A stretch of 64,000 nucleotides of DNA, from contig NZ_KQ948944.1 of assembly GCF_001514235.1 (NCBI RefSeq), positions 62,001 to 126,000 of the forward strand, read 5' to 3'. Positions 30,901-45,900 of the stretch are shown one piece after another. The first letter of the stretch is position 1. The number at the start of each line of letters is the position of its first letter. The stretch comes from Streptomyces caeruleatus. GTDB lineage: Bacteria > Actinomycetota > Actinomycetes > Streptomycetales > Streptomycetaceae. A program made the position numbers and the translations under genes. The notes beneath the pieces are model-generated. The model was not told the DNA's origin and did no database searches. It worked only from the letters and a program-made list of their open reading frames with translations.

Positions 30901-33900
30901 GGCCGCCTCCGCCATGGAGGAGCCGGACGTCTCCGCCTCGGCCGCCTGTTCCTGTCGCACCTCGCCCGACGGGCTCACGCCCGCGCCCACCGGCGCCTTT
31001 CCGTGATCCGTGTCCGTGCTGCCGGACGACTCGCCGAGCTCCGTCAGCGTCCGGCCGACCAGTGCTCCCCGGGAGTCGAATCGCCACTGAGTCCTGGCAC
31101 CCTCGTACGGGCCCGCCAGCGGGACGGTGACGGTCAGGCCGTCCGGGAACCGGGCCAGCCGTCCGCCGTCCACGGGTACGCCCTCCCGGTCCAGGAGTTC
31201 CAGCGGGCCCTCGATGCCCGCCGGCTCCCGAAGCCGCACCACGTGATCGACGCCCGTCAACTCCAGTTCGCGGTACTCGAACCGGCCACGGGTGTCCAGG
31301 TACAGATCGCCCTCGGGCCCACGGACGACGAACCCACCGCCCTCACGCGGCAGCAGCGTCCGGTCCGGCACCACCTCGCCCTCGGCGTCCACCAGCTCCA
31401 GCCGCGAGGACGCCGGGGACGTCTCCGTCGCCGCGATGTCCGTCCGCCGCAGCCGGTGGCCGGCGAGCTGCGGGCCGCCGTGCAGCGGCTCCTCGACCAC
31501 CCGGACCGTCGGTTCGGTGGCGGGTGGCGACAGCTGGTCGCCGCGGTGGGCGTCCGAGTGCTCCGCCGACTCCTCCCGGTCCTCCCGCTCCTCCGGCTCC
31601 TCCGGCTCCTCCGGCACGAGGGGAACCGTGGGCCGCGAGGCGGTCCGCCCGCTCCTGGAATCCTCCTGTCCGAGTTCGGCGCCCGGGCCGGTGTCGTCAC
31701 CGGGTTCGCGAAGGCCCAGTCGGGTCAGTCCGTCCTGGTCGACCACCAGGAGGATGGGCTCGTCCGGCCCGGTGGTGACCGGCGCCCGCCACTCCTCGGG
31801 GACCGGGCGGCGCCGGGCGGGGAAGACCTTCTTCTCGTGGTAGGCGGGGGTGACCGTCCACCGAGGCGTCAGCCGCACGAGGTAGCGCGGGCCTGCTTCG
31901 TCTGCCGCCTCGGGCTGCGGAACCTCGACGGTCGTGTCAGCGGCGACGGATTCAGGGGTGCCGTACTTCAGCCAGGTGCTGTACCCGTCCCCGACGAAGA
32001 GGTAGGGCCGGTTCGCCGCGGTGTGATCCTCCACCTGGATCGTCGGCGGGCGGAAGTCGGCGTACGGCATCGGGCCCGCTTCGCCCGCGTTCGTCCAGGT
32101 CGTGCCGGCGTGCGAGGTGTCGGATGCGGTTCTGGTCAGGGAGCCGCCGCGGATCGTCCGGACCACCTCCCGCGCCGTCACATCGACCTTGACCGTCACC
32201 TGTGCCAGCGCGTCGCCGGAGACCTCGATCACGTAGCCCTGCGCCGACATCGCCTCGGTCAGCTTCGACCGCAGCAGGGCCGAGCCCGTCTGCGCCTGCA
32301 GTTCGAAGCCCGCACGCGGGCGCAGTACCGGCCGCCCTTCACGGCCTCCGAAGGCGAGTTCGTCCAGCACCGCGCGCAGCTGCGGCGCGTCGAACAGACG
32401 TACAAGTGTCTTCGCGGGCAGGCCGACCGGCAGCCCGGCGCCCTGCTGCCACTCGGCCAGCGAGCCGTGGACCGGCAGCTCGGCCGACGGTTCTGCTTCG
32501 TCCGCCGGGGGCAGCGCCTCCTGCACGGGCACCGTGGAACGCGCCGCGCCGGGCAGCGCGAACTGCGCGGTCCAGGAACCGCCGAACGAGCGGCCGCCGA
32601 ATCTGGGCATCCAGTCCGGCAGAAGCCTGCTGTAGTACCCGGGACGCGCGTACGGGTACACGTCCATCGTCACCAGCAGATCGTGGAGGAACTGCACGCT
32701 CTCGGCGGACCCGGAGTCGGTGACCGACTCGGTGTGCTCCTGGGACACTTCCCACTGGGTGGTCCAGGCGTGCGCGCCGCCGACTCCGGCCATGAGCATC
32801 GCGCCCGGCCGCCCCGCGACAGCCGGGTTGGCCAGGGCGTACAGACCCCACAGAGCGGACCAGCCGGACTGGGTCGTGTCGGCCGCTCGTTCGGTCGTCT
32901 CCAGGCCCTCCCGCGAGTTGTGGCGGGAGAGCGTGGCGTGGTGGCGCCCCTCCCCCAGGCGCGCTCGCAACACCACCAGCTGCTCCACCTTGCCGAAGGG
33001 TGTCTCGCCCTCCAGGAACAGCGGCCGTCCGCCGTTCAGCATGTCCTCGATCGCCGCACCGAAGCCGGACGCCGGCAGTGTCGGGCCCAGCACGTCGTGC
33101 ACGAGGCGGTCACTGATCCGGTCGAACTTGGCCACCCGGGCGGGCTCGGCCTGCGACCGCGCCGGCCACCCCAGCGTCTGGTGGGCGATGTCCAGCCAGC
33201 TCCGGGACATCCGCCCGTTCTCCACCGACCACTGATCCAGTCGGCGCGCGATCTGCTGGACGAGTTCACCGCCGGCCTCCAGCCGGTACAACTCGACGCG
33301 ACCGCTGCCGCGGCCGGTGTTCGCCGGAGCCCGCAGGGCCGGGACGTCCGGCGTCGTGGCGAATACGGGCGGCTGCTCCACCATCGTGTCCTCGGACGGC
33401 TGCTCCACCACCGTGTCCTCGGACGGCTGGTCCACCACCGTGTCCTCGGCCGGCTGCGACGCGGTGTCCGAGTCGTTCTCCCGCGGGCCGGCTTCGCCCA
33501 CGGCGGCCTCGTCCGCGCCCACTTCGTCCGGCTCCGCATCGGCGTCGTCAACCACCGCGAGGTACCGCTCGGCGTCGTCCGCCGCCAGCTTCTCGATGTC
33601 CGACCGGGTCAGCTCTCCGATCCGGTGGATCTCACCCGCCGGTACCCACACGGTGACCGCGTCGGACACGCTCACCCACCGAGACCGCTCCTGCGCCGGG
33701 CTCCGGTGGATCAGCGCCGTGATGTCCAGCCAGGCGCGGCCGCTGGTGGTACGGGCCTCATAGGTCGCGTCGAAGCCCACCAGGTAGCCGCGCTCGGTCC
33801 ACTCACGGGCGGACACGTCCTTCGCGCCGCGCACGGAGGACGCGCCCTGCGTCCTGGCGTAGGTCAGCGTGCCGTCGAGTTCGGCACCGACCATCATGCG

Positions 33901-36900
33901 GTCGCCGGCCGGCGTGAGGATGCCGCCGCCGAGTTTGCCCCTGACGCCCCAGGTCTGCTGGGCGTCCGACGTTCCCTCGACCTGGCTGAAACGCGTACCG
34001 CCGAACCGGTGTTCCTCGTCGACCGCCAGGATCCGCGGGTCGCCGATCCGAGCCGACAGGTCCACGCGCGCGAACAGCTCGCGGCTGCCGACGAGTCCCG
34101 CACGGTTGTGGCTCTTCAGCCGGACGGTGTCCTTGAACGCCACCATCGACTCGAAGCCGGCCATCCGGGCCGCCGGTCCGGTGAAGTTCTCCAGGACGTC
34201 CAGCGAGGCGTTGAGCTCGTTGATCTCGTCCGGTTTGCGCTCCAGCCAGTTCCGGCCCTGGTGCTGGTCGAGTGCGGCCGGGGCGGAGCCCAGCAGGGGC
34301 CGACGGTACAGCTCGCGCCAGCCCGTCCCACGCGGTGCGGCCAGCATCCCGGCGACCGTGGTCTGCAGCCCCGGGACCGGCTTCAGCGAGTCCAGCACGT
34401 ACCCGGCGGGAAGGTGCCCCTCACGCTGGGCCGTCCTCGGCGCCTCCCCGTCCTGCCACAGCGGGGCGGAAGGCTCGTCCGGCCGCTCCGACGGCTCGGC
34501 CACGGGCACAGCGGCACGCTGGGGCACCGTGACCCCGACCCGGCCGGGAACCGTCGTGGCCGTGTAGCCCGCGGCGCCGTCCGCCTCACGCCACCGCGCC
34601 ACCTCACCCGGCACCGACCAGCGGCCCCCCACCCGGATCTCGAAGTCGGCCGGGAAGTCGAAGCGATGGACTCCGCTGCCACCGCCGAGCTCCCGCTCGG
34701 TTCCCAGAGTCTGCATCACCTTCTGGGTGACGATCTGGTTGGACTTGTACGCCAGCCCGGCCTGGAGGAACTCGAGATCCTCTTCCGGGACGATGTACCC
34801 CGATGCCGCCACGCCGAGGGTGTGGTCCTTGCGCCGGGTGACCTCGGTGTTCTGGGCGTGGTTCGCGGCAATGGAACCGCTCAGCGACATCTCCGCGACG
34901 TCGCCCAGGTACCTGCCCTCCGCGGGCCGCAGCACACCGCGGACGAAGACGTCCGTCGCGCCACTGCGCCAGGCGCTCAACGGGAACCGCACACCGTCCC
35001 CGCCGTTCGCCACCTCCCGGGCATGCGCCCGGAGGAAGGCGCGGAACTCCGCCGCCGTCTCCGGCAGCCGAGCGGCGTCCAGATGCCCTTCCGCCGCAAG
35101 ACGGTGCAGCACCCGGCCGGCGATCTCCTCCACCGTCTCGTCCGCGAGCCGGTACGCGGCGTCCAGCCGGTCCACGACGGCGAACCGGCTCACGCCCACC
35201 GGCTCCGGGACGGAGGGCCGCGCGGTGGCGGACTCCTCCGCCACGCCGACTGCCTCGCCGGCTGTCTCGCCGGCTGTCTCGGCGGCTGTCTCGGCGGTCA
35301 CCACGTCCTGGGTCTCAGCCGGCTGCGGCGCCGCGTCGCGCTCCCGCGTCCACAGCGTCGCCACGCCGCCGTCCACCCGCGTCGCCGCGCCGTCCGGGCC
35401 GCCCACGCGGACGACGAGGCCGAACTCGACCCGTCGCTTGTGAATCGGTCCCGTGTACGTCTCCGTCGAGGCCTGCACACGGGTGTCGGTGACGTCACTG
35501 AGGTTCTTGGTCGAGCCGTAGCCCAGCACGACCGGGCCGATACCGCCGGTCATGTGGGTGGTGTTACCCACGCCCAGCGTGACGCCGCCACCCCAGCGCC
35601 GGGTCACTCCCTGCCCCGAGGTGCTCTCCTCCCTGATCTCATGGGTACGGGTGACGGTGGCCTCCGCCTCCGGGAGATCCCGTACGACGAGGTCCTTGGC
35701 GACGGCCACCGCGACCTGGGTCCTCCCCCATCGGCCCTTGAACGGGAAGGACTTGCGCACCACCTGACCGCCGAACAGCTCCGGCGCGTGGTCGGGCAGC
35801 TGGTCCAGCCAGGCACGCAGTTCCCGCGCCGCCGGATCGTTCACCGGGAACTCGCTGCCGAGCGCGCCCTCCACGGCGTGGAAGACGCCGGATCCGACGC
35901 CGCTGAACTCGGCGTGCAGCATCTCCTCGGTACTCCGCTGCGCGGCGACCTGGGTGTCGTCTTGCGGCGGGGCGGTGTCCGCGGCCGGCCTGGGCCAGGC
36001 GAGCGTCACCGGGACGTGGACGACGTCCTCCTGCGTCCTGGGCTTGCTCCAGGGCAGGCGACCGGGCCTGCGCACCGAGACGCGGTACGCGACCGTGTGC
36101 CCCGCGGTCCGGACCGGCACCCCGGTTTCGACGACCTTCGTCCTCACACTCCGCTTGGTCCTCGCGGACAGACTGGTGGCGCGGGCGTTGATCATCCCGG
36201 CGATCTTTCCGGCGATCTGCAGGAACGGCAGCGGGACACGGACCGCCCGCGGCTCGGTGCCGACCGGCTCTCGCGCGACCGACGACCGGCGGTCCTCCGC
36301 CACCTGGGCCCGGCCGAACCCGAAGTCGCTGGTACCCGAGGTCAGTCCGTGGGGCGTGCCGAGGCCCACGGCCTCCACCACCACCTGGGGCCCGCCGTTG
36401 GCGCGGGCGCTGAAGTCGACGCTGTAGCCGCCGTCCAGGGCGCGGTGGAAGTTCTCCTTGAGCATCTCGTCCGAGAAGGCGTTGCCGATCAGGACCGACG
36501 TACCGCGGTCGGCGGCGGCGCGTCCGACCATCCGGACGATCGCCGCGCGTATCTCGGAGCCGTCCATCTCGCCGGTCACGTCGGGCCGTTCCACCCGGGC
36601 GTGACGCATCAGCTCGGCGGGGTCGAGCGGATTGCCGCTCCGGCCGAGCACATCCTCCAGGTCGGCCTCGGCGAACAGCTCGGTCATCGTCCGCCGGTCG
36701 GGTCCGGCTTCGTTCTGCCGGATCTCCGGCTGCTCGGTCGGGCTCTGCTCCGACTCGGCCTGCTCGGACTCCTCCCGGATCTCCTGCGTGGCGTCCGGCT
36801 CGGCGGGACGCTCCTGGCGCGTCTCGGCGGACGGTGTCCCGACCGCGCCGGTCGGCTGCCTCTCGTCGTCAGACCCTGCGGTGGACAGCGGGCCCTCGTG

Positions 36901-39900
36901 GTCGAGGTCCCCGAACGCCTCCGCCGTCAGCCGGGCTTGCGCCCTCTCCCTGAACGCCCGGAACGCCTCGGCGACCTCCGGATCCTCTTCCTCGTCCGAC
37001 TGCGCCGACTCCGGCTCCGGCTCCGGCTCCAGCTCCGACGCCGACTCCGACTCCGGCTCCCGCTCCGACTCCGACTCCAGCTCCGAGGCGGCCGACTCCG
37101 CGACCGGGGTCTCGTACTCGGTCTCCGGCTGGTGTGCGCCCGACCGATCGAACAGGACCCGGGACTCCATGCCGTCGCGCCCTGGGAGGACGACCCGCAC
37201 GGTGCCGTCGTCGGTGGTCTCGAGCTGGGCGTGGTCGAACCGGCCACCGGTGAAGGTGACCGTCCTTCCGTCGTCGCCCACGCGCACGGCGATCCCGGCC
37301 CGGTGGTCGAACTTCCAATGGGTCCCGGGCAGTTCACCGTGAAGGTTCGGCGCGGCGACGATCTCCTCCAGAACACGCCCGGATTCGGCGTCGACCACGA
37401 TCCGCTCCAACGGCGTGGCACCGCCCCCGGCGGGCACCAGCGCCACCTGCTCGCCGCCCAGGTCCTCGACCCGGTACCGCGTCGACGGAATGCTCGCCGC
37501 GTCCAGCAGTCGCGGGGCGCCGCCGGGCCGAAGCATGTCGAACCGCAGATAGCCACGCCCGCCATCGAGCGGCTGGTCCTTGGCGACGACCCTGCCGTCG
37601 GCGAAGTAGTGCAGTCTCCGTCCGGTGTCCTTCTCCAGCACGCTGAACGCCGCCTGCCGGCCTTCTCGCAGGTCACCGGGCGCCTCATGGATCTCGAACG
37701 CGTCCAGCACCGCGGGGTCGCCGAGGAGCCGGTACGCCGGGACGACCCGGCCGTCCTCCTGCCGGTCGTGCTTGACAGCCACCTTCAGCCCGCGCAACGC
37801 CCTGGAACCGAAGCCTGGAACGGCCTCGTGGTACACGACCTCGTGACGCTCGCCGCCGAAGCGGGTGACCAGGCCCGTGGGCCCGTGCACGACCTCATGG
37901 CCGCCGTCCACCTCGGTGATGGTGAAGTCCGGGTTCGCACGCTTCGTACGGCTCGAACGGTTCCGCCGGCGGTCGCGCAGGTGGTCGCTCAGAGCCTGGC
38001 GGGCGTCGTCCACCGGGTCGTAGGCCGCGACCCCCGGGCCGCGTACCAACTCGTCCGGGAACAGGCCGTCCGGCGTGACGTGATCACGCAACTCCTGCTC
38101 CGTCAGCGGGGCCAAGTGGCGGTAGCGCTCCCAGTTGTCATGGTTCTGGAAGCCCAGCGACTGCTGACCCGCCCGACGGGCCCACTGGTCCGCGCCCTCG
38201 ATGATCTCGTGCAGCGTGTGGTGACCGGCGGACAGCATGTCGCCGACGATGGCGGCGCGGATCCATCGCAGATCCAGTCCGGCGTCCCAGACACGGTTGG
38301 CCGCGTCTGCCTCCTTCAGGAAGATCTGGGTCGTGCCGGAGATCCCGGACGCGATGAGTCCACCCGTGCGCTGGGCGCCCACGTGCAGCCCCTGACCGAA
38401 CACCTTGTCGTCGAACGGCACCAGCTCACCGTTGTCGCCGAGCGGCAGGAAGCGTATGCCTGTCTTCTGGCCGCCGCTCTTCCACGACGTCCCACCGTCC
38501 GACCAGGCGTTCTCCCGCTCGCTCAGCGGGACGGTCTCCCGGTATCCGGCATGGGCCGGTTCCACGACCGTGGGGTTCTTGTCTTCCCAGGGCGACTCGT
38601 TCTCCTTCCCTCCCCGGATGTCCTCGAAGTCGATGTCAAGGCTGTGCGGAATGACGCCGTTGTAGCTGCCGTTCATGAGGAAGCCCATGTGCTCACGGAA
38701 ATTGCCGTGCCGCATGACCTCCTCGGCGCGTTCCTCACCCGGACCCACGGCGCCCACCGATGTACGACGCTCGGTGGCGAACTTGAACCGTTCCTCGGGA
38801 TCCGCGTACTCCCAGGCCAGTTGGACGAACTTCGCGACCTGTCGCCGCACCTCGGGGTGCTGCACCAGATGGGCGCCCAGCCTGCGCTCGAAGCGCTCGG
38901 CTTCCCGCAGGAAGGCCACTCGTTCCTGGTCGGCGCCGCTCTGCGGGAGGTGCGCGGCCGCCTCGTCGGAGGCCGGCGCGATGGCCTGCTCGTCCTGCAG
39001 CCAGGCGACAGCGCCGCCCACCGTGCCGGGGCGCTCGAACAGGACCGTGGGGGCCCCGCCGTTCCGGCTCGGTCGCACGACCCGCAGCCTGCCGTCGTCG
39101 GCGACCTCCAGCAGGCCGTTGTCGAGTTCACCGCCGACGGGCCTGGCGTCCTCGTCCAGACGCACGCCGGTCCCGGACCGGAAGTCGAACTTCCAGTGTG
39201 AGTAGCCGAGGAGTGCGCCGCGCTCGCGCGAAGCGGCGACGGTCTCCTCCAGCACACGGTGACTCGCGGTGTCGACCGTGAGCCGGGCCTCCTCCCGCCC
39301 GGCGGCGTCCGTGCGGATCACCGCCAGCCGGCCGTCGCCCTCGGGCTCGGTCCTCAGCCGCTGCTCCCCGGCCACTGGCCCGCGGGAGCCGACGAGCGTC
39401 GCCTCCACGTCGTCACCAAGCCGCAGGAACAACGGTTCCCCGCCGTCCCGCACCTGCTCGCCGGCCGCCGCCAGCCGCAGCGGCATGTCCTGCGCCACCA
39501 ACCGCGCACCGCGGCTGAAGTGGTAGCGCATGGCCGTCCGGGAGTCGGTGACGGTGAACGTGACCGCCGGGTCATGTGCCAGGTCCTCGGGCACCGGCCC
39601 GATACCGAACCGCTCCACCGCGGCCTCGGGGCCGTCCAGGCTGAAGTTCTCCTGCCCCGCGACGTACCGCACGAGGAGCCGCAGATCGCCGAACGCCGCC
39701 TCGTCCCCGCCACCTGTCAGGGGCAGCTTCTCCCCGTGGGGCGAGCCGTGGTGGTCGAACTCGTACAGCGCCCTGGCGTCGCCCGGCGCTCCGGGCACCG
39801 CGACCTCGACGGTCAGACGGAGCGCCCGCGAGAACTCCACCGGCGCATCGATCGGCTCGCCGCTGTGCCGGTCCACGAGGCGCAGCGCCTGTGGCGCCCC

Positions 39901-42900
39901 CATGGGTGCGTCGATCCGCACCGCCCGGTCGCCGCCCGGCAACCCGAGGTGGAAGCCGAACGTCTCGGGGCCGACCGGCAGTCGGTGGCCTTCCGCGGCG
40001 TCTCCCAACGGAGGTCGTTCGAACAGCGGCTTGGAGCCCTGTTCCGCTCCGCCCAAGAGCTGGAGGCCGCCGTGCTGCCCGGTGACGGCCACCGCGTGCG
40101 CGGAGCCGTCGTCGGGCGCGGGGTGACCTGTCGCGTCCAGGCGCACGGCCGAGGAACCCGGATGGTCGATCTCCCAGAAGCCGGTGATCTTTCCTCGCTT
40201 GCCGCGGACCGCGACGGTCTCCTTGAGCAGCTCGCCGGTACGGCCGTCGACTTCCAGCTGCTCGAAGGAACCAGCCGGTGCATCGGCGCGCACCAGCCGC
40301 ACCCGGCCGTCGTCCAGGAGGTCCGCGCTCCAGTCCTGCGACTCCGTGCCGTCCGCCGCCAGCGCCACGGGCGCCCTGCCCGGCCTGGTCGCGTCGAACC
40401 AGAGACGGCCCAGGCCGCCGCCCACCGTGATCTGACGGTCTAGCAACACGCCGGTGGGGTCGACGGCATAGCGGTGGTCGTAGGCGTCGTCGCGGATTTC
40501 CAACGACCCCTCCGGGAGCCCGATCTCGTCGTCCGGATCCAGGGCGTCGGCAAGGAATCGCGCCTTCGCCCCTCTGCCGGGCTCACCCGCCAGGTCTCGC
40601 CATAGCGACTCCTCCCCGTCCTCGCCCCTCGTCCGCTCGACGACGACCTTCAGGCCGGCCATCTCCGCCGGCGCGTCCACCAGACGGAACTCGCGCGACG
40701 TCCACTCCAGCCCGCCGTCGACCAGGTCGAACGTGGTACGCAGCCCGGTCACCGCATGCACCGCGGCGATACCGCCGTCCTCCGTCGAGGCAAGGTCGAA
40801 GCCGTCGACGTGCGCCTGCGCCTGCTGGGCCTGCCCGGCCGCCTGGAGCCACTCCCGCGTCGCGTCGGCCGCGTCCTGGTAGAGCTTGTCGTAGGCGGCA
40901 TCCCGCTGTTCGAGCGCCCTGTGGTAGTCACCGGAATCCACGCCGGTCCCGGCCAGCGCTGCCCTGGCGTCCACGACCAGTCGCTCTACGCCGGCGATGT
41001 CCGGGGTCTCCTCGGAAGCGGAGGTCCCTGTGTGCAGGCCGTCGGCGTCCGGCGCGTCAGCGGCGGTCTCCTCCGACAGGTTCTCGCGGAGCCGCGGTCC
41101 GACGGCGTCCGCCTCCTCGGATGTCGCCACGGACACCGACTCGTGCCCGGTGTCCGGCTCCGCCGCCCCTGCGGGCCGCGACGCCTGCGTCACCTCACGC
41201 AGCACACCCTGGGCGTCGAAGTGCAGCGCCCGTCCGCCGACCGTCTCGGTCACGGTGAACCCGCCCGGCAGCCGGTCGGCGAGCGCCTCCGGCAGCGACC
41301 CGACCGAGTGCACGAACCGCGCGAAGCCGCCGACCAGCGTCCGCGTCACGCCGGGTGCGCCCGTGCCCGAGCGCAACTCGGTGCGCAGGCTCAGCCCGGA
41401 CAGCGCGTCGATTTCCTCGCCGCGCAGCGGGACCTGAAGGGTGTGCACCTCCGCGTTCGCATCGAGCTGCCACACCAGCACGCCACCGTCCGGCCCGTCC
41501 GTGGCGGGCATCCGCACGGTCAGGCCGCCGTCCGCAGCGGCGGCGATCTCCAGCCCGGGCACGTCCGCGGACAGCACGCCGTCCGGACCCGCCGGGCGGA
41601 CCCCGCCGTCCACACCCGCGGGAGTGGGGAACCGCAGCACCTGGTCCGTGCCCGGCAGCCGCACCGTACGGAACTGGAACTGCCCGGCCGCCGAGAAGTG
41701 CAGCGTGCCGGCCCCGATCCCGGCGACCGTGAAACCGCCTTCCTCGCGCGGTGTCACGACCACGCCGGGAACGGGAACCTCATCACGGTCCACGAGGACG
41801 AAGCCCATCGGCTGCCCCAACTCGACGCGCACGCCCGCGAGTTCGGGTATCCGGTCGACGCCGGTGAGCCGCGTGCCCGTGCCGGGCGCCATGGCGGTAT
41901 CGGTCTGGATCGAGCCCTCGGCCTCCGCGGAATCGTCGAGCGGTGCCTGCGAGGGCCCGTGCGGCGACGGGTCGTCGAGGGAGGCCGGCGGGTCCGTGAA
42001 CTCGTCCGCGACCTGCAAGAGCTCCGCGGGGAGCGGGTGGGAGGCGGGGGCCGTCGTCGGCCACACCCCCACCAGCTGGGCGTACGTCACCCGCTGCCCC
42101 GGCGTCTTCAGCACCGAGACCAGGTTCAGCAGGCGCAGCCGTTCGGCCCGCTCGACGGGACGGGCCTCGTCCGTGTCCCCGCCCAGGCGGCGGACCAGGG
42201 CGTCCAGATGCTCGACGGTCACCGGCCGGTCCGACGCGAGGTTCAGCTCCCGGCGGGCCAGGTCCGCGGTGCGGCGTACGGTCGTCAGGCGCTCGACGCT
42301 GAGGCGTTCGGGGCCGTCGTGCAGCTCGGCGGCCAGCCCGGCGAGGTGCCAGACCTGCAGGGTGTCCCGTGCGCCGATGCGCGTGACGAGGGGCTTGAGG
42401 TCGGCGCGCCGCACCACGGGGCCGGTGCCGGCCAGCCGCTGGAGGACGTCCCTCAGAGCCGCGGCCTGGGAGTGGGCGGCCGGGTTCTGCGGAGCCAGGA
42501 GGGGGAACTCCGGCGGATTCTCGGTGGCCTGGATCAGCTCGTACGCCTCGTCCCCGCGGCCCACGACCATACGGGAACCGATCTTCATCCGGGCACCGGG
42601 CAGCAGCAGCACCTCTCCCTCGCGCCCCGACGCCGAGAAGGCCGAGATGTCCCGGCCCCAGTTCCCGGTGAGTTCGGCACGGACCAGCACGGGGTGGGTC
42701 ATCGGCAGGCGGGCCGGCACCTTCAGGAACGACTCCGCGATGCTGTTGGACCGGGTGAAGCTGGAGAACTCCTTGAAGGAGAGCTCCGAGCCGCCGAAGC
42801 TCGGCGAGACGAGCCGGCCGATCCCGGAGTACAGGTCGCCCACCGAACGCGTACCGCGCCACACCTCACCCCGCGCGGGAGGCAGCAGCGACAGGGCGTC

Positions 42901-45900
42901 CACCAGCATCGCGGAGTGGGCGGCCATCTCGTTCTCGATGGCGGGCAGCACCTTCTCCAGGGCGGCGGAGAACCGCGCCCTGTACTGCGTCGGGGACAGG
43001 CCCGAGCGGGAGTCGAGCACGTCCTGCATGCCGGGGAAGGGGTCCAGTATGGCCGGCATGATCATGTCCGGTCGGTCGAGGTGGCCGGCGGCCTTGCGCA
43101 TGATCTGGACGCGCAGCGCCGACCGCGCGCCCGCGGACCTGAACCTGAGCAGCACGTTGATCAGGGGGTAGGCCACGTCCGTGTACGTCATCAGTGCGGC
43201 GAAGTGGGCCGGGCTCAACCGGTCCAGCACCTGCCGCGCCGTCATGCCGTTCTCCTTCACCCACTTCCCGGCCTGTGAGTCGTACGGCCCGTACAACTCG
43301 TACGCCGACTCGCCTGCCAGGACCTCGAAGGCCTGCCGACGTCGCTCGGCCAACTGCGACACGTATCCGTCCGGCAGGGCGAAACCGCCGTCCTCGGCCG
43401 GCGTGACGATCTTGGACCAGTAGACGGCCTCGTGCGGGAGCATGCCGTCCTGGGCCACGTGTGTGCGCAACTCCGCGAGGGGAACACCGGGGACCGCCCG
43501 GTACATCCGCGCGGCGTCGTCCAGCGGGTCGCCGGTCCGCGTCGGCAGCACGCCCGCGGTCCGCAGACCGGCAAGCACCTCGTACAGCGAGTTTTCCCGG
43601 GTCGTCAGCAGCCAGCCGACCAGCGCCAGCGCCAGACCGTCCGCGTCCGCCCCTGCCACGTTGAGCAGCTTGAACGCGTGCCCGATCCGCGCCGCCGTCA
43701 CCGAGACACCCGCGCCCAGCGGCATGCCCCGCTCGTCGTGCAGCTCACGGAACTCCGGGGAGTCCGGCTCCAACGCCCGGCCCAGACCCGCGAGCGCACT
43801 CTGCGGCAGCTCCGGCCCCTGCTCCCGCAGCGTCTCCACGTCCAGCGTCAGCTCTTCGGCCCGGGTCCAGTCACCGGAGTCGGCGATGCCGCGCAGCAGG
43901 GAGCCGAGTCCCGGTGCCGCGTCCCGCAGCACCGCGGCGTTGAAGAACGCCGTCATCAACTCCGGGACGCCGCCCCGCTCCAGCAGATCCCGGAACCCGC
44001 GCCGCTGGGTGCCGTCCGCGAGGAAGACGTCGGCGATCTCCTTCTGACTGTGGCCCGCATACGCGCGCCTGAGCACCCTGAACAGATGGTCCACGCTCCG
44101 CCGAGCCGCGGCCAGCGCCCGTGGATGGCCGGATGCGAAGGTCCCCAGGCGCGCCTCGAACTCCTGCGCCTTCTGGAAGTACTCCGGGTCCGTGTACAGC
44201 GCTCGCAGGGCACCGGCGACGGTCACCCCGTCCGGAGCCGACGGCAGCGGATCCGTCTCGTGCTCGCCGGATCCGGCGAGCACGCCCGGCACGGAATCGG
44301 TGCCCGGAAGGAGCTCGAACTCCTCCTGCCCGGCCTCCGAATCCTCCAGCCCGGCCTCCGACCGCGCCTCGTCGTCGGTGTGCCAGGAACCGCCGTCGGT
44401 CAGATCCGCCTGGGACAGGTCCTGGGACTGGTCGTCCGAAGCCGACGCCCCTTCCGACCCCGCTTCGGACTCCGTGTCAGCGAACTCCGAATAGACCGAA
44501 CCGTCGTAGAGGTACTGGCTGCCCTCACCCAGCGACTCGAAGCCATCGTCGGTCTCACTCTGCGCCGGGCCGCTGGTCTGCCACGCGGCCGCCAGCCGGG
44601 CATAGGTGACCCGTCGGCCCGGTGTCTTCAGCGTGGCCACCAGGCCCAGGAGCCGCCGACGCGCACCTGGCGCGACCGGGGCGTCCTCCGCGGTACCGGC
44701 CAGGCGGCGCGTCAGGGCGTCCAGGTGCTCGACCGTGACCGGCAGGCCGGAGCCGAGGCCGAGCACGCTCCGGGCGAGATCCGCCGTACGGCGCGCGGTC
44801 GTCAGACGCTCGACGGTCAGGGACTCCACTCCCCCGTACACGTCGCCGGCCAGGCCCGCGAGGTACCAGGCCTGACGGGCGTCGGCCGCGCCGATCGTCC
44901 GGGCGAGCGGCGTGAGATCACCGCGCCGACGGATCGGTACGCCGGAGATCCGGTGCAGGGCCTCCTTCAGCGCCGCGACCCGCGCGTGCGCGGCTGCCGT
45001 GTTCTCCAGGTCGAGGAGCGGGAATTCCGGCAACTCCTCGACTGCCTCGATCAGTTCGTACGCAACGATGTCCGAGTTCGCGTCCGGCTTCTGGCCCTGG
45101 ACGATCCGCCGTGAGGTGATCTTCATGCGGGCCCCGGGCAGCAGCAAGGCCTCCTGCTCGATCGGGTTGGCCGAGAAGACCGAGATGTCCCGGCCCCGGT
45201 TGCCGGTCAGCCGGGCGTGGATCAGCACCGGGTGGGTCATCGGCAGGGTGGCCGGGACCCCCAGGAACATCTTCCCCATGTCCTCGTCCCAGCTGAAGCT
45301 GGAGAACGCCTTGAAGGAGAGCTGCGAGCCACCCATGCCGGGCGAGACGAACCGGCCGATCCCCGAGTGCAGATCGCCCAGCGAACGCGTACCACGCCAC
45401 ACCTCACCGACGGCCGGCGGCAACTGCGTCAGGGCGTCCCGCACCATCGCGGTGTGGAGCGCCAACTCCTTCTCGATTCGGGGCAACAGCCGCTCGACGG
45501 CGGCGTAGAGCCGCTTCTTGGCGTCGGCTTTCAGCTGGGGCGTAGCTGCCTCTCTCGCGGCGAACAACAGGTCGCGGACGTCCGGGTCCCTACGGAGCGA
45601 GACCGGCACGACCGGAAGGTCCGCGCCGTCCAGGTACCTGTCGACAAGCCGCCTGGCCTGCGTGCGCAGGGCGATCCGGGTGCCCGCCGACTTGAACGTG
45701 AGCAGCACGTTGATCAGCGCGAAGGCCGGACCGGTGTAGGTGATGAGGGCGACGAAGTGGGCCGGGCTCAGCCGCTCCAACAGTTGCTGGGCCGTCATGC
45801 CGTTGTTCTGCAGCCACTGCTTGATGTCGTCGTCGATCAGGCTCGCGCGGTGCTGCCGGGTGGTCAGACGCTCGAAGGACGTGCGGCGGGAGATCGCGTC

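Noticed and set aside
29965..39201. Very long plus-strand open frames opposite the giant gene (also 54136-62163, 47215-52326, 24112-29844 and 20242-24075)
   Set aside because: Their translations are Arg/Pro/Gly/His-rich with no domain or repeat logic. Stop-free antisense frames arise because the real minus-strand gene uses G/C at third positions. The minus-strand frame shows repeated domains and motifs.
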